Positions 9,478 through 21,000 of a stretch of 64,000 bases of DNA are shown in pieces; position 1 is the first letter of the stretch, and the number at the start of each line of letters is the position of its first letter. The DNA is from Labyrinthula sp. Ha (taxonomy: Eukaryota > Sar > Bigyra > Labyrinthulida > Labyrinthulaceae). The notes below the pieces were generated by a model that saw nothing but the letters and a program-made list of their open reading frames with translations, ran no database searches and was not told the DNA's origin. The translations under genes and the position numbers were made by a program. The stretch spans positions 186,001 through 250,000 of the forward strand of contig JAALGZ010000011.1 of NCBI GenBank assembly GCA_015227615.1, given 5' to 3'.

Positions 9478-12400
9478 ATGACCGGCAATTTTGTTTTGTT
9501 ATTAATATGAGCTATGCAGCAACTATTTGTTTCTATTCTTATTCAAGTTAGACGTCACTTTTCCCTGTCTCGTTTTTTGGAACAAACTCTGCAGATTGGA
9601 AAAAAATTAAGTTGCACAAATGCCATAATTTTTCGCACTCTTTGTGAAGGTGCAGGTCATGTCACATAGGTCATACTTAGGGATAGGATTTGATTTGTTA
9701 ATAATTTATCAATAAATATTTTGCCTACCTTTTTCTTATCGGTTCCTTCTGGTAAATCCCAAACCATTTCGATTGAAAGCTAAATAACAATAATATATTG
9801 GGCAAGCGTCCAAAGAAGTTCTATTTTATTTTGCCACCGTACGAAGTTATTCATACTACGGGGATACAACCTTACCAAACCTTACAATCGAATTATTCTC
9901 GGGTCATATGACCTTTTTATATGGATTTTCATTCGGTGCATAAATAAAATGTATGCTCTTGGGCCGTTTGCCCATGGTGGTGTGACGCAGTTTATTAATG
10001 AAAACCATATTCAGAATCATTTAATAAGAAGCAAAATCCCAATTCTTTTCTTGTTATTCAGTATCTAGACAATTAAAAAACAATTATCGATAATCTCGAT
10101 GAAATCAGATGCCTAGCCATACTACGCAAAATAATGTTTAGTTTGAGTATGTGCTAGCAGATATATACATCCTTTACTCTGTGGAAACTGATTTTCCCTT
10201 TTCAGAAAGAAGGAGGCCAATGTTCTTGGGACTCATAAAACAACAGACAAAAAAAAAAAACAATGCGAACGAGACTCTAGTACTGTTCCTTCTTTAATCT
10301 GGTCCCCCCCGGAATTTGTACACTGTGGGACAATGCTTCAGCACTTCAAAGAAAAAAAGTAAATAAATTAGTTTAAGCAAAGAACAAATACAATATTCTA
10401 ACGACTAAATTTTCTGAGACTACACCCAGGGGTGACTCACCGCTAGAGGAAACATTTATTCACTAACATGAAAATACTCGAAAGCATAAGGTGTCCAAGT
10501 TACATCTTATAATTTTTAAGCAGATTTCACCACCGGACCTCTTTTTGCATAGGGAATGTCACTAGGGGTCACTTTCTCCTTCCAGCTTTATAGTTATTGT
10601 TCAAATGGAGGATTTCTCGTCTGCTTTTCGTAGAGAAAAAAAAGAGTTTTCAGTGCCAGTGCTTCAATGTCAACCCACTGAAAGTAGCTGTTACATTTAT
10701 TTCGCGCTTAAGACCATGAAATTGGCCATTTTGTCAAAACAATATGAGAGGTGCCCTTTAGCCTTGTGCTTAGTACAACAGTTGTGTTTGCCTAACTAGT
10801 ACTTTGACAAGGAATTCTAGTCGGAGAATGCTACCACATGTTGGGGACCTAGTGAAGTTTATGAAACCTACTAGAAAATTTAGTCTCGCTATTGTAGCAG
10901 AATTCCTTTGTAAGGTGTTTTGCTTTGTATCAATTAGAATCTAGCTTTGCAAGTCTAAAGTACAGAATAAACATAACTGAAAAACAGGGTATGTTTTGCT
11001 TTTCGAAGTTAACTGTATAAGCTTTTTGGGTTATTAACCCCTGTGGGTACCTAACATAGACTTTTCTATGAATCTGGCATTTAAAGAAGCTGTGAAGTAT
11101 ATGAATTCCTACCAAATTTGGTTATTTTGTCCAGTTTATTGCAGTTTATTACATGCCTTACTTCTTGATCAGGTTAATGACTCAAACTATTCATTAGAAA
11201 TCCTTGTTTCTTTAGTAGTGTTGTTAAGACTTAGTTTCCCGCACTATCATGCGAAAGTTTTATTGGTTAGCTTTGTAGAAAATGAAGTAACTTAATGAGG
11301 TTCATTCTATTTAAAGTAAAGTACATAACTGCTAAGAATGTGTCCATAAAAAATAGAAACAAGCATCAAAACCCCCAAAGAAATCTAACTATTGGTACAA
11401 TAGAAGGTATTGCTGCCCATTATAACTTGTGTAGTAGTAGAAAGTCCCTAGTTTGGTCCCATTCAGTCTCATTTCTAACCTACGACTTAACTCCTAACTA
11501 CTCTTGCGCAGTTTTGTTCCTTTGCTCTGCTCTACGTTACACATAACAAAAAAAGTTTCAGAGTCGACAATATCCCGAATATACTGGATTTAGAAGAATT
11601 AGAAAAATTCAAAAAGTCCATCAAAATCATCCAGACTATTCTAGGCTGAGCGGGTGAACGTAACATCATTCCTGAAACCTACTACCTAAAGTATCCTAAC
11701 TAAATAATTCTGTAAATCAACCGCTGTAAGCATTTCGGCAAAACAATTTGCTTCATAACTTCACTTAGCAATTTCATAGAGCAACTATGATGATGTTTAT
11801 CGAAGCTCTTAATCAAAATGTTTCCGCATACCGTCTGTAATAAGGTCAATTGAATTACTTAATTGAGTTTGTCTGGAAACTGTGTATAGAACACTCCCTC
11901 TTTGTACGTACACTGTGGCTGGCACTATAGCATCTGCATAGAAATGCCAGAGATTCATTTCGAGGACAAATATTATGCTCCAGCACCCATGGTAGGTAGA
12001 GGCTCGAGTGCGAGGACTCTAAATTTCAAAAATCTTCTTCATATTTGCTTCAGTACCAAGAATGAGGGATGTAACTGTTAGATGAAACTATATTCTGCTC
12101 TTCATTTTAAGTATTAAAGGATGTTCTTCTTCCTTCTCCAATACCAAACTTAGAATACACAAATAACATAAACATAGATACCGTCAACTTTGGTTCAAAC
12201 TGAATACTAACACTTCTTAATTCATCTTGATTACCAGCACTTCTTAACCCAGCTCATTAATAAGAAGTCCTAAGATTAAAATTTACCAGCGTTGACTTGC
12301 TACCAGTAATATACTTAGAACAACTTCCTAAAACAGTCCAATAGCCACACCAAAAGACAAACTAAGATATAAGTTTCAGATCCCTGGCTTTGATCATCCA

Positions 12401-12760
12401 GAAGAAGTTGAACTCAGACCATTTCGACATAGAGCCAAAATTCCCATTTTAACAGGTAGTGTTTATCTTAACAGTAAAGCTTGTATCCTCTGTATGACAC
12501 AGATGAAATTTGAAACACTCTTTGCTGTTAGGGTCAGTACTTTTGCTAGAGTTTGAGTAACCTTGCTAGCAGGTTTGTGGAACTAATTGTAGTATCTTCC
12601 AGAGTAAAGAAGATAGACGACAAATACTCTTGAAAATCGTCACTAAATTTTGCAACTTATGTTTCCCAGATTTACCTTCGTAGAACCATTCAAAGTATTA
12701 TTAGATATTGTCTTTGGAGGTGAAGAACGGGTTTTCGGTGAGGGCTCAAACCGGGGATCA
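9478..12760. other. Gene-free spacer
   Basis: No gene is recognised. It contains a 12-A run at 10249-10260 and a 7-C run at 10304-10310. Short open frames such as 10605-10799 and 11068-11295 show no domain and are treated as chance frames. Confidence 0.55.
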
Positions 12761-12764
12761 GGTT

Positions 12765-15420
12765 TTTAGAGGCCAGCCTTTGGAAGGCCACTTCCACTGA
12801 GGGAGCAGGCGTAAATTTGGCCACACGGCCCAAAATTTGTGAAAAAAAACACAACAAACAAAGCCCAAATGGACACTAAGTCAACGAAAACAGAGGAACT
12901 AGACCTCCAACAACACAGCCAAATGGTTCCAAATGATGGGTGGACCGTATTAAGAGGTTCCACACCAGAAATTATGTTTCAAGCGCTTCAGACCTTTGCT
13001 GCAAACAGATTTAGATGGAAAAGAACCCCATCACACACTTTTTTGAATAATTCACCAAAAGAATATTTGGTTTCAACAACAGAATGCTAAGAAGATGCAA
13101 CACTCAATTCATTTCTTCACCCACTTGCACTTTTGAGTTAAACATTAAGTTTGACCTAAGTGTAGCAAAATACATCTTCCAAACTAAGAATCTTAAACAT
13201 TCAGGACATGAAGTTAAGTTGGATCCAAATGAAAGAAGGTTTTGATCTGATCTAAGAGAAAATGAATTAAAAATGATAAGATACTTAGCTTTAGCTGACA
13301 CCAGCTTGGCCAGTGTTGAAATTGCATTACATCGTGAGTTTCCAGGTGTGCAATTCGACAAATCCTTAGTTAAAGGCGAAGTAAAAAGATTTAAAACGGA
13401 AGGAGCAGACTCTTAAGACACTAACACCCAGATTATAATGAAGACTGGTTAACAGTGTTTAGTAAAAGGAGGAAGATTTGAAATGTACTTTGCTAACAAA
13501 GAAAACAGAAGACCAACACTAAAAGGATTAAATTTTCAAACTAAAATACAAAAAGAATTAGTTGATCTGTACTTTGACTCAGTACAGATCGACACAACTC
13601 ACGGGCTCTCTAAGTACGTCTTTGTGTCGATGTTTCCCGTGGGTGTTGACTGTTTGATGAAAACAGTCAACTTCGGTTGCAGTCTAATGCAAACCGAGAA
13701 TAATGTGGATGTGACAAGAGGTCTCACAGATCTTGAACTGAAGAAGATGAAGGTGATCATGTCCGATGGGTCACTAGCTCTGGCGAAGTCAGCCCATGAT
13801 CTTGGAGCGGTTCATGTTCGCTGCGTGAAGCACCTTTTCTCTTCCTTCTCATCTGGAGCCAAAAGGCTTCGTGGGACTGACTTCAAGACGTTCATGGATT
13901 CTCTTAACAAGCTGGTGCGTGAAGATCTAGGTTCTGAGAGTCAATTTGATGAGGAGATGTATAATGTCATGAGTAAGTTTCAAGACCATGAGCAACAAAC
14001 GTTCCTAAAAAATATTAAGGAAAACAAAACATCCATGTGCTGGACTTTTGTTAAGAGCAACTTGACTTTTGACATGTTTCAACCCAATGTGTTGAAGGAT
14101 TTCATTCTAAGTTCAAAGGAAGACGTAAGCTCTCCCTGAAGCAAAAGAGATGGACCCTTGACCAACTTGTCTCCTACCAGGACAAACAAGTTGAAGACTA
14201 CATCAGGTCCACCTTGAGAAAAATCAAAAAACTTGTTGTTGAAGGAGGTGATGTTTCGGATGAAGTAAGTGAAAGGTTGACGGTGGAGTTGAAGAAGGTC
14301 CATGGCTGCTTCATCTCATTAGATCGGGGTGACAAAACCTACTTGGTAGTAGAGAAGGTAAACCGTGAGTCAAGAACTTTTGAGATGACCATTGAAAGAG
14401 TTGATGACATCATAATTCCACGTTGCACATGCGCTTGCTGGATAAACTTCAACCTCCCGTGCAGGCATTTCACTCGTGTTAGCATTAAGTTGGAAGTCCA
14501 ATATATTCAGAAGATGCATTTACTTCCAAGGTGGCGTTTTGAGAACCATCCATTGTTCATCGCAGCAATGAAAGTGTTGGAAAGAGCAGAGTCATCAGAA
14601 GATGATGCTCTGAACTTCAATGTCAAGGTGCCTGACTTTAAGGATCTGTTAGTGCCCAAGAAGACAGGCGTCAGATACTCGATGTTGCAACGAGCCTGCA
14701 AAACACTATGTGAAGAAGCCCAGCACAGCACTGATGAAGGATGGAGAAAGGCGTACGCTACTTTCATACGGATGACAGACGCTTTGTGACAGAACGCCGA
14801 TGGGAATTTTTCCAATGTGGACATGTTCCTTTCCCAGCACTCTGGGTCGATGATTCTTTCTCCAAGAAAGAGAAAAATAAGGAGGAAAGAAAATTTTAAG
14901 AAAAGCCAAAGTAGGCTTAACTTTAACCATTAAGTACAGTCTCTAATAGTACTCCTTTACTTAGGGCTTTCCTAGGGAGTTTTCTAATAATACTCACTCC
15001 ATTCATCCTTATTGCTAGATCTTGTCTCGAATCTACATAAAATAACAAATAAAAAAACTCAACCTAAAACCTATCTTGGTGTTCTTCATTTGGAGATGCA
15101 GATGAGGTAGGGTCTATGGTTAGATTTTCTTCGAAAAGGCTAACCCTAACTGCGTGCGGAGGTTCAACTGTTTCAATATCGATTCTCTTCATTAAACTGT
15201 TGGTTTGTAAGTTTAATATATATATATCTTCTGTTCTTCCTATAAGTTAATAGAGCGGAGGTGAATTACCTTCACACATTTGGTGCTCATTTCATTTTAC
15301 TTTTTACTTTTGTTTTTTACTGGTTTTTCTTTTTGAAATTTTGGGTAATTGGATGATCCAATGAGATAATTCATCCAATGAAATTAAGTGGCCTTTGGAA
15401 GGTTAGCCTCCAATATCTCT
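12765..15420 (+). mobile_element. Decayed Mutator-like (MULE) DNA transposon
   Basis: The core is a broken transposase gene at about 12839-14789. Possible remnants of terminal inverted repeats lie near 12765-12795 and 15383-15415: the left end read in reverse gives AAGTGGCCTT followed by an AAGG and a GGCCTC or AGCCTC string, as does the right end. Another matching pair (AAATTTTGGG) lies just inside each. The match is imperfect, so the outer borders are uncertain and no target-site duplication was found. The 600 bp after the transposase hold no other gene. Confidence 0.55.
12839..14789 (+). pseudogene. MULE transposase pseudogene (FAR1/WRKY-GCM1-type finger, DDE core, SWIM finger)
   Basis: Three pieces in one order. 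Piece 1 (12839-13090) ends EYLVSTTEC. A frame change near 13090 leads into a C-x(10)-C...HSGH segment, like the zinc finger of FAR1/MuDR proteins. Piece 2 (13483-14139) holds DTTHGLSKYVF with a likely first catalytic aspartate, MSDGSLALAKSAHDLGAVH with the second, and CVKH, the C-x2-H signature of MULE transposases. A second frame change near 14100 leads to piece 3 (14214-14789) with a SWIM finger, CTCACWINFNLPCRH (C-x-C...C-x-H). In-frame stops lie at 13243-13245, 13414-13416 and 13438-13440. It is therefore not expected to make an active enzyme. Codons of piece 2 and piece 3 are richer in G and C than the surrounding DNA, which fits a recent arrival from elsewhere or a different codon habit. 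Confidence 0.82.
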
Positions 15421-15826
15421 ATTCCCTCAAACCGACTTTTGACTTTTTTCCAGCTTTTACAGAGAGCCCAAGTGAGTCTCACTTTAACCTTGAGCAATTA
15501 ATTGACTGAGGCTTCCTGCTTAATCTTTTAAGGGTTCCTGAGGTTCCTCCATGAGTTCCTTCTTAACGAGTTTGAGTTTCATGATCTACTGTTAAGGATC
15601 TTAAAACTTTTTAAGATTTACTTCTACAAAATGTAAGTTCTTAAACCATTTATTCTTCAAAGAAGTTTTGTTAAGTATGTACCTTTACATATTTTCTTTC
15701 TCCAATATTATCATTCTTCTTTCCTTAACACTTGTAACAAATATTCTAGTAAATTCACTTTCATTTGTTCCGTTTATATTTATATAAAGACAATTCCAAT
15801 GTTTATCTGATTTCTTTTCTAAGAAA
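14790..15826. other. Spacer with the possible MULE right end
   Basis: No gene is seen. The possible inverted-repeat end of the MULE lies near 15383-15415. The remainder is AT-rich and leads into the RhoGEF promoter. Confidence 0.5.
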
Positions 15827-15837
15827 ATGATTGGTTA
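15827..15837. promoter_or_regulatory. CCAAT box (reverse orientation) upstream of the RhoGEF gene
   Basis: ATGATTGGTTA lies 109-119 bp before the ATG at 15946. The same 11 bases occur in the palindrome upstream of the gene at 46251. CCAAT boxes bind NF-Y (HAP complex) in other eukaryotes; binding here is inferred. Confidence 0.45.
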
Positions 15838-15945
15838 AATTATGCAATGAAAATAACAAGAATTAACTGCACTGAATTAATTAATTGTTAGTAAGTTGTA
15901 TCGAAGACTTCATTTAAGCATAGATATTGAACAACTAAAGTTAAA

Positions 15946-18024
15946 ATGATGAATCATGAACAAAGAAAAGCCAAGAGAAAAACTATTAATTTATCTAGAA
16001 AAAGTTTTGGTTTAACAAGAGGAAACTTTAAAACTCAAAATTCACCCTCATCGAAAACACGGAAAACACACAATTCGTACAGAAAGAGTGCAAGGCATAA
16101 TACAACACTCAGAAAGAAAGAAAAAGAATATCTTTTAAAAAGAAAAAAAGTTGAGGACTTATTTAATGAACTTTTGGAACAATGTGCAACAGAGAGTGAA
16201 ACAAACTTTATACAAACAGCTGCTGAACTTTGTTACAATGAATTAGGTTATGTGAAACAACTTTATACTTTATTATTTGGTACAAAAAAGACCCTTTCTT
16301 TATTCAGACGAATACAAAGATGTAATGAGATTAAACTTGATGAAAAATGCTCCCATGGAAAACAAAGACAAAAATGTTCACAACTTTCATTGGACAGTCA
16401 AACATCTGTTTTCACTTCAACTGACTTGGAAAAAATATTCTGTAATTTGGAAGAAGTTTTATATTTTCATGAGTCTCTTTTTACTGTTGTTTTTCAAGAA
16501 CTCCCAGAGTTTTCAGACCCTGGACGAAAGTCTTCATTGGAGTTAGAAGAGTGTCTTCTTTCTTTTGGAAGAGCTATAGCAAGCATTGACTCAGCTCAAT
16601 TTATAAAGTCATATTGTCAATATTCTTTTCTTTATCATATATCTATTTTCAGTTTGAAAAAGGTATTATCTAAAGCAAAATCTCATGGAATTGAATCCTT
16701 TCCAGATCCCATTTCCCAATTAATCTTTAATAACTATGAAGAAGAACTGGTAGAGAGCTTGCATGTACCAACAAAGAGAATTGAATTTTATTTTGAAAGG
16801 TTTCAAAATATTTTAAAGTTAAGTAGAAGATTTATGCAAGCAAGAATATCTCAATCTAGTGGGAGTTTTTCTGGGGAAAGCCAACTAGAAGCTGTTATGC
16901 AGATATTAACCAAAACTACTTTGGGTTTAAAAAGTTCCGTAAGTGAAATATCCAAGTATTACAACTTTTGGCCAAATCATGATACGTTGTACCAAGTTTA
17001 CCTGGAGTTGGATAAATCCTCTTTAGTTGAACCGGAACAATATGATTTAGACCTGTTTAAGGCTGATAAACCTGTTGAGTTGAGTTTCATAGAAAGTCAA
17101 CGAACTTTCATCACCAAGTATGAAGTTACTATTTTAGAAAGAAAAACAGAAGAAGAAGGTCCTGAACCTTTTTGGTTATACATTTTTTCTGATTTATTAG
17201 TTCTTGCTTCTGAATCGAGTAGAAATACTACTTTGAGAAAAAGAAAAAGTAGACTGCAACTTTTGAATGAGGCAAAGAGCAGGTTATCTCTTGTATCAAA
17301 TCACTCAGGTAGAAGTAGTTTAATGTCACGGAAATCAAGTTTTGGTGGTGAAGTGTTCAGAAAAATATCTCGAACAATTAGAGACAGGACAAATAGTGCA
17401 TTTGATTTATTGAGACATGAAGCAGATGTTTATAGTTTGGAAGTAGAAAGAATAAAAGCTAATACTCCTGTTGTGGATCTTAGAGTTCCAGAGCAGGTTT
17501 TAAAAGTAGTCTACAGCATAGAATTCGATACATTACATATTAGAGATGTAAGAAGTGTTCCACTGGGATTTGATTATGCTTTCTCCTTATGGCATAAAAA
17601 GAAGAGTAGCCTTACTTTAGGATCTTTTCCTCCTGAATTCAAAGAAACAGAGAATATCAGAGGCACTCAAATTAAAGAAGTCGATATTGAAAAAGTGAGG
17701 AGAAAGAGCATAGATGCATCGAGGCCACAACAACAAGGATTTGATTTTCTATTTCACTCACAATCCGAGTTAAATGAGATTAGAGAAGCTATAGTTAGTG
17801 CTCTGGAAACTTCTAGGAGGGGAGCCAATGGAAAAAATGGTAAAAAAGGTGGGAGCCAAACTCGAGGCATCAGGCGAAAGTGGGCAAGAAATAGGGGTAA
17901 AAGAAATACCTTGACAAGTAATAGAGGTTCAAGAATAGGAGACTCTAAGCTAAGTCGCGCTTCAAGGGCATCCTCAATCAAGTCAGCCTATGAAGATTTT
18001 CAAATTGCCTATCATAAAGGTTAG
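15946..18024 (+). CDS. Rho guanine nucleotide exchange factor (DH-PH), split PH domain
   Basis: 692 residues, no intron. A very basic N terminus (1-70) precedes a DH domain at about 90-340: the CR1-like AELCYNELGYVKQLYTLL (93-110), the IF...L..H..LF helix (164-180), and LHVPTKRIEFYFERFQNILK (272-291), which matches the conserved PxxRixrYxxLL helix. A PH-like domain follows: strands around 385-420 (TFITKYEVTILERK, FWLYIFSDLLVLAS), then a Ser/Arg-rich insert (about 423-470), further strands, and the closing helix GFDFLFHSQSELNEIREAIVSAL. The C terminus is again very basic. It should activate a Rho-family GTPase at a membrane; which one cannot be read. A RhoGDI is encoded 29 kb away. The ATG pair at residues 1-2 follows in-frame stops. 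Confidence 0.85.
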   Translation: MMNHEQRKAKRKTINLSRKSFGLTRGNFKTQNSPSSKTRKTHNSYRKSARHNTTLRKKEKEYLLKRKKVEDLFNELLEQCATESETNFIQTAAELCYNELGYVKQLYTLLFGTKKTLSLFRRIQRCNEIKLDEKCSHGKQRQKCSQLSLDSQTSVFTSTDLEKIFCNLEEVLYFHESLFTVVFQELPEFSDPGRKSSLELEECLLSFGRAIASIDSAQFIKSYCQYSFLYHISIFSLKKVLSKAKSHGIESFPDPISQLIFNNYEEELVESLHVPTKRIEFYFERFQNILKLSRRFMQARISQSSGSFSGESQLEAVMQILTKTTLGLKSSVSEISKYYNFWPNHDTLYQVYLELDKSSLVEPEQYDLDLFKADKPVELSFIESQRTFITKYEVTILERKTEEEGPEPFWLYIFSDLLVLASESSRNTTLRKRKSRLQLLNEAKSRLSLVSNHSGRSSLMSRKSSFGGEVFRKISRTIRDRTNSAFDLLRHEADVYSLEVERIKANTPVVDLRVPEQVLKVVYSIEFDTLHIRDVRSVPLGFDYAFSLWHKKKSSLTLGSFPPEFKETENIRGTQIKEVDIEKVRRKSIDASRPQQQGFDFLFHSQSELNEIREAIVSALETSRRGANGKNGKKGGSQTRGIRRKWARNRGKRNTLTSNRGSRIGDSKLSRASRASSIKSAYEDFQIAYHKG

Positions 18025-21000
18025 CCAATGAAATTCCTTTTTATTGCTGGAAACAGCGAGAGTAATTTTAGTGTTTTGAGACTATAAGGTAGAAATAAAC
18101 GTAGTTTAGCAGAATAACAGTGTTTGGGTTCATATATACTGTGTTTAGTAGTTCTTTACTCAATACTGGGGTGTCACATTGATTCTCTGATTCTTGTTTA
18201 AATTGTGTGTCTAGTAGGGAGAACTAAGGAACACGCAGCGAAGCGCCGGGGAAACACCAATCATCTAGGTACAGAGAAATTATAGTTCCTCGAATGAACT
18301 CTAATTGAGTCTGCCCCACCTAAGGGCTCTGCTGAAAAAAAAACATCTAGATTACATGGGAAACTTCTAATAATATACTTCCAAAAACAGTTTTCTCAAA
18401 CAGTCACTTGTGTACATTTATGACTAAAGATCCTTTATCTCCAAGTAGCGAAGAAGGTTTATATATCTTCAACAGTTCCGATCAAACTTAACAAAATTAC
18501 CTCGCTATTCACAGGTAGAATCCAAAAAAAAGGGAAGAACTGACTAAAATATTCTTAAAGACTAGGATGGAATGAAACTATAAGAACAAAACGTTAGTGC
18601 CCGTAGAAAAAAGTAAGAAAGAGCTTGGTCACTCTTAATTACCATCAAACTGGATAGTAATGGAGCTATCAAAATAGTACCGCAAGTATTACAGCATTCC
18701 CTGTATGCCCCTCTTGCTTTCAGCTTATATATGTGAATACGTAATTAATTTCCTCCTTTTAATTGCTTCAAGTTCTTGTCAAATTGTTAAGTACTCTAAT
18801 CTTTCCAACTCAGTCTGAGATTGAGCTTATCGACAAACATATATCTATTCAAAGCATTCCCTGGTTTAGGTCGACCAATGCAAAGCATCAAAAAGCAAAA
18901 GCCAGACAGGAACGTGAGCCGTACAATTCTCCAACCCCACCGACTGGACACTTCTGTTTCGCTTCCTCAGAACAAATCTTCATAACCCAACAATCTAATC
19001 ACAGACTTCTCAGCATTGAAGGAAAATAAATTGGGGTTAACGTTTGAAGCATGGAACACATTGCCTTATTGCAGTGATGACAGAAGCTATAATAGACATG
19101 ACCGATCAAGTTCAGGATGAGTTCGGTCCCAATAAGATTACAATGAAAAAATATAAAACTTTGCCACCAAACTTGAAACCTTGTACAGCTTCATATCTTA
19201 AACTTCTTGAACACTTGAACAGTAAACCAAAAAAAAAGTTAAGCAATTGCTCGAGCTGATATGAGATGAATCACTAGAAGTATTGAATTTAGAAAGCAGA
19301 CCTGATGAGCTTAATAGTCTATGAAAAAACTATATAATGTTGCGAGGAGGTTATAGACAAAAATTATGCACCATCCTTAAGAACCTCCGATATTCTTGAA
19401 AGCATGTTGCACTCAAACTGTTTGAATCGTGTTTAAAGCTAGTTCTTCAGTTAAATTCAAATATTGTGCTATCGCTTTGGTTAACATTCTGGGAAACAAA
19501 GTATTGACGCCAAACCCATTCTAAACCGTACTAATGGAAAGATAATTAGCACTTATTCTTAGGTAGATACAAGAACCGAAGATGAAGCGAACCACTTTAG
19601 TGTATTGGTTTGGTAAGATAGCGATGTTCATTATCCTAGGATAGCTATATATATGCCACAACACGTAGAATTACGATAATCGGGTCCACTCTCCAGCAGT
19701 ACTCGTAATTTAAAACCTGGGACGAAAATCACAAATTGTGTCAAAGCAACGTTATAATTAAAATAGAAATGTGTAGCAGTGAAGCGAAAATTGTATATAT
19801 AGAGGATGCTCCACAAAAATACCATTAAAAAAGGACTAGACGAAACTACCGCCCTGAATCTGTAAATGTTTTGCTTAGAGATTTCTAATAGTTTTCCCTC
19901 AAATAGTGGGTTATAAAATTTTATTGATATTGATATGCGACTCTCTGCGCTATTACACATTCCACAGAGAAACTTAGCCACAATTTAAACTGTTGGCTTT
20001 CTTGCCAAAGTTTCAATGTCTCTTTAAGTCTAAAATTTGTTTTCCTAATCACAAAAATGCCAGAACTTCACAAATTGCTCCAAATTAAGCGCACTGTGCT
20101 GTTGTTTCTCTCTACAGTGATTGTGACCTAGATATCATTAATGAGATAAAGTGCCCATTACGTCCCCCGGTTCTTGAGCAAATTAGCAGATGTTCTGTTA
20201 GGTGACTACCTATAGGCTAGAGATTTTAAGATATCAAAAGGGGTAAAAACTTGATCCAAAACCTCTTATTATGTCGTGCTGGGCTTAAACCCAATAAAAC
20301 AGCTATCAAGCATATTTTCCTTTCACAGTAATCGGTATTTTAGTATATCTAGACAAACAAATATCACCCTCTGCGCTCATATGTATTAGTCAACACCTTA
20401 TTAAAGTATCCCCCTGTGAAGTAATTCTTGGAGGATATGATTAATCTTTCTAGAAGAACTGAAAATATTGCCCGGTGTTACCTGCTTTTGTAGTTACTCT
20501 GTGTCGCGGTTTGAAATGAGTTAACGTCTTGTTTAATGAATGAGCTCTATAACATATAAACTAATTCACCCCAATTTACATGAAGGCCCTAAAACAAAGT
20601 CAAAACTTATTTCTCATGTTTTTTCTAAATATTGTTGCAATAAAATACCTAAAATTTTTGAAAATATGGCGATTTTCTCCTTAAATGCATTTGTGGCACC
20701 TTGGATAGATGGTACAAGAAACAGAATACTTGCTGAGGGTAGGTGTGGTATCTATATTTAGTGTATTTGTATAGGTACCTTCCAATATAGTAAGATCTTA
20801 AAATCATAACAATAGTGTCCTTTTAAAATTTGTTATTTATTTTTCTATTATTAGAGAATCAAACGATCAACATCGCCACCTATTGCAAGTCGAGTTCCAT
20901 TCACGTTACATTATTACAACAGTGTTTGTTTAGTATAGTACCTTGCTGGAGCATCTTATTAAAATCGGATTAAAACCATATTGTCTGGTAGAATTGCAAA

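Noticed and set aside
18763-19259. Two adjacent short frames considered as one small gene
   Set aside because: No domain, no plausible splice sites joining them and no hydrophobic or charged pattern.
19631-19981. 116-residue minus-strand frame with a hydrophobic middle
   Set aside because: Hydrophobic run explained by AT-rich composition; no conserved motif and no island context.
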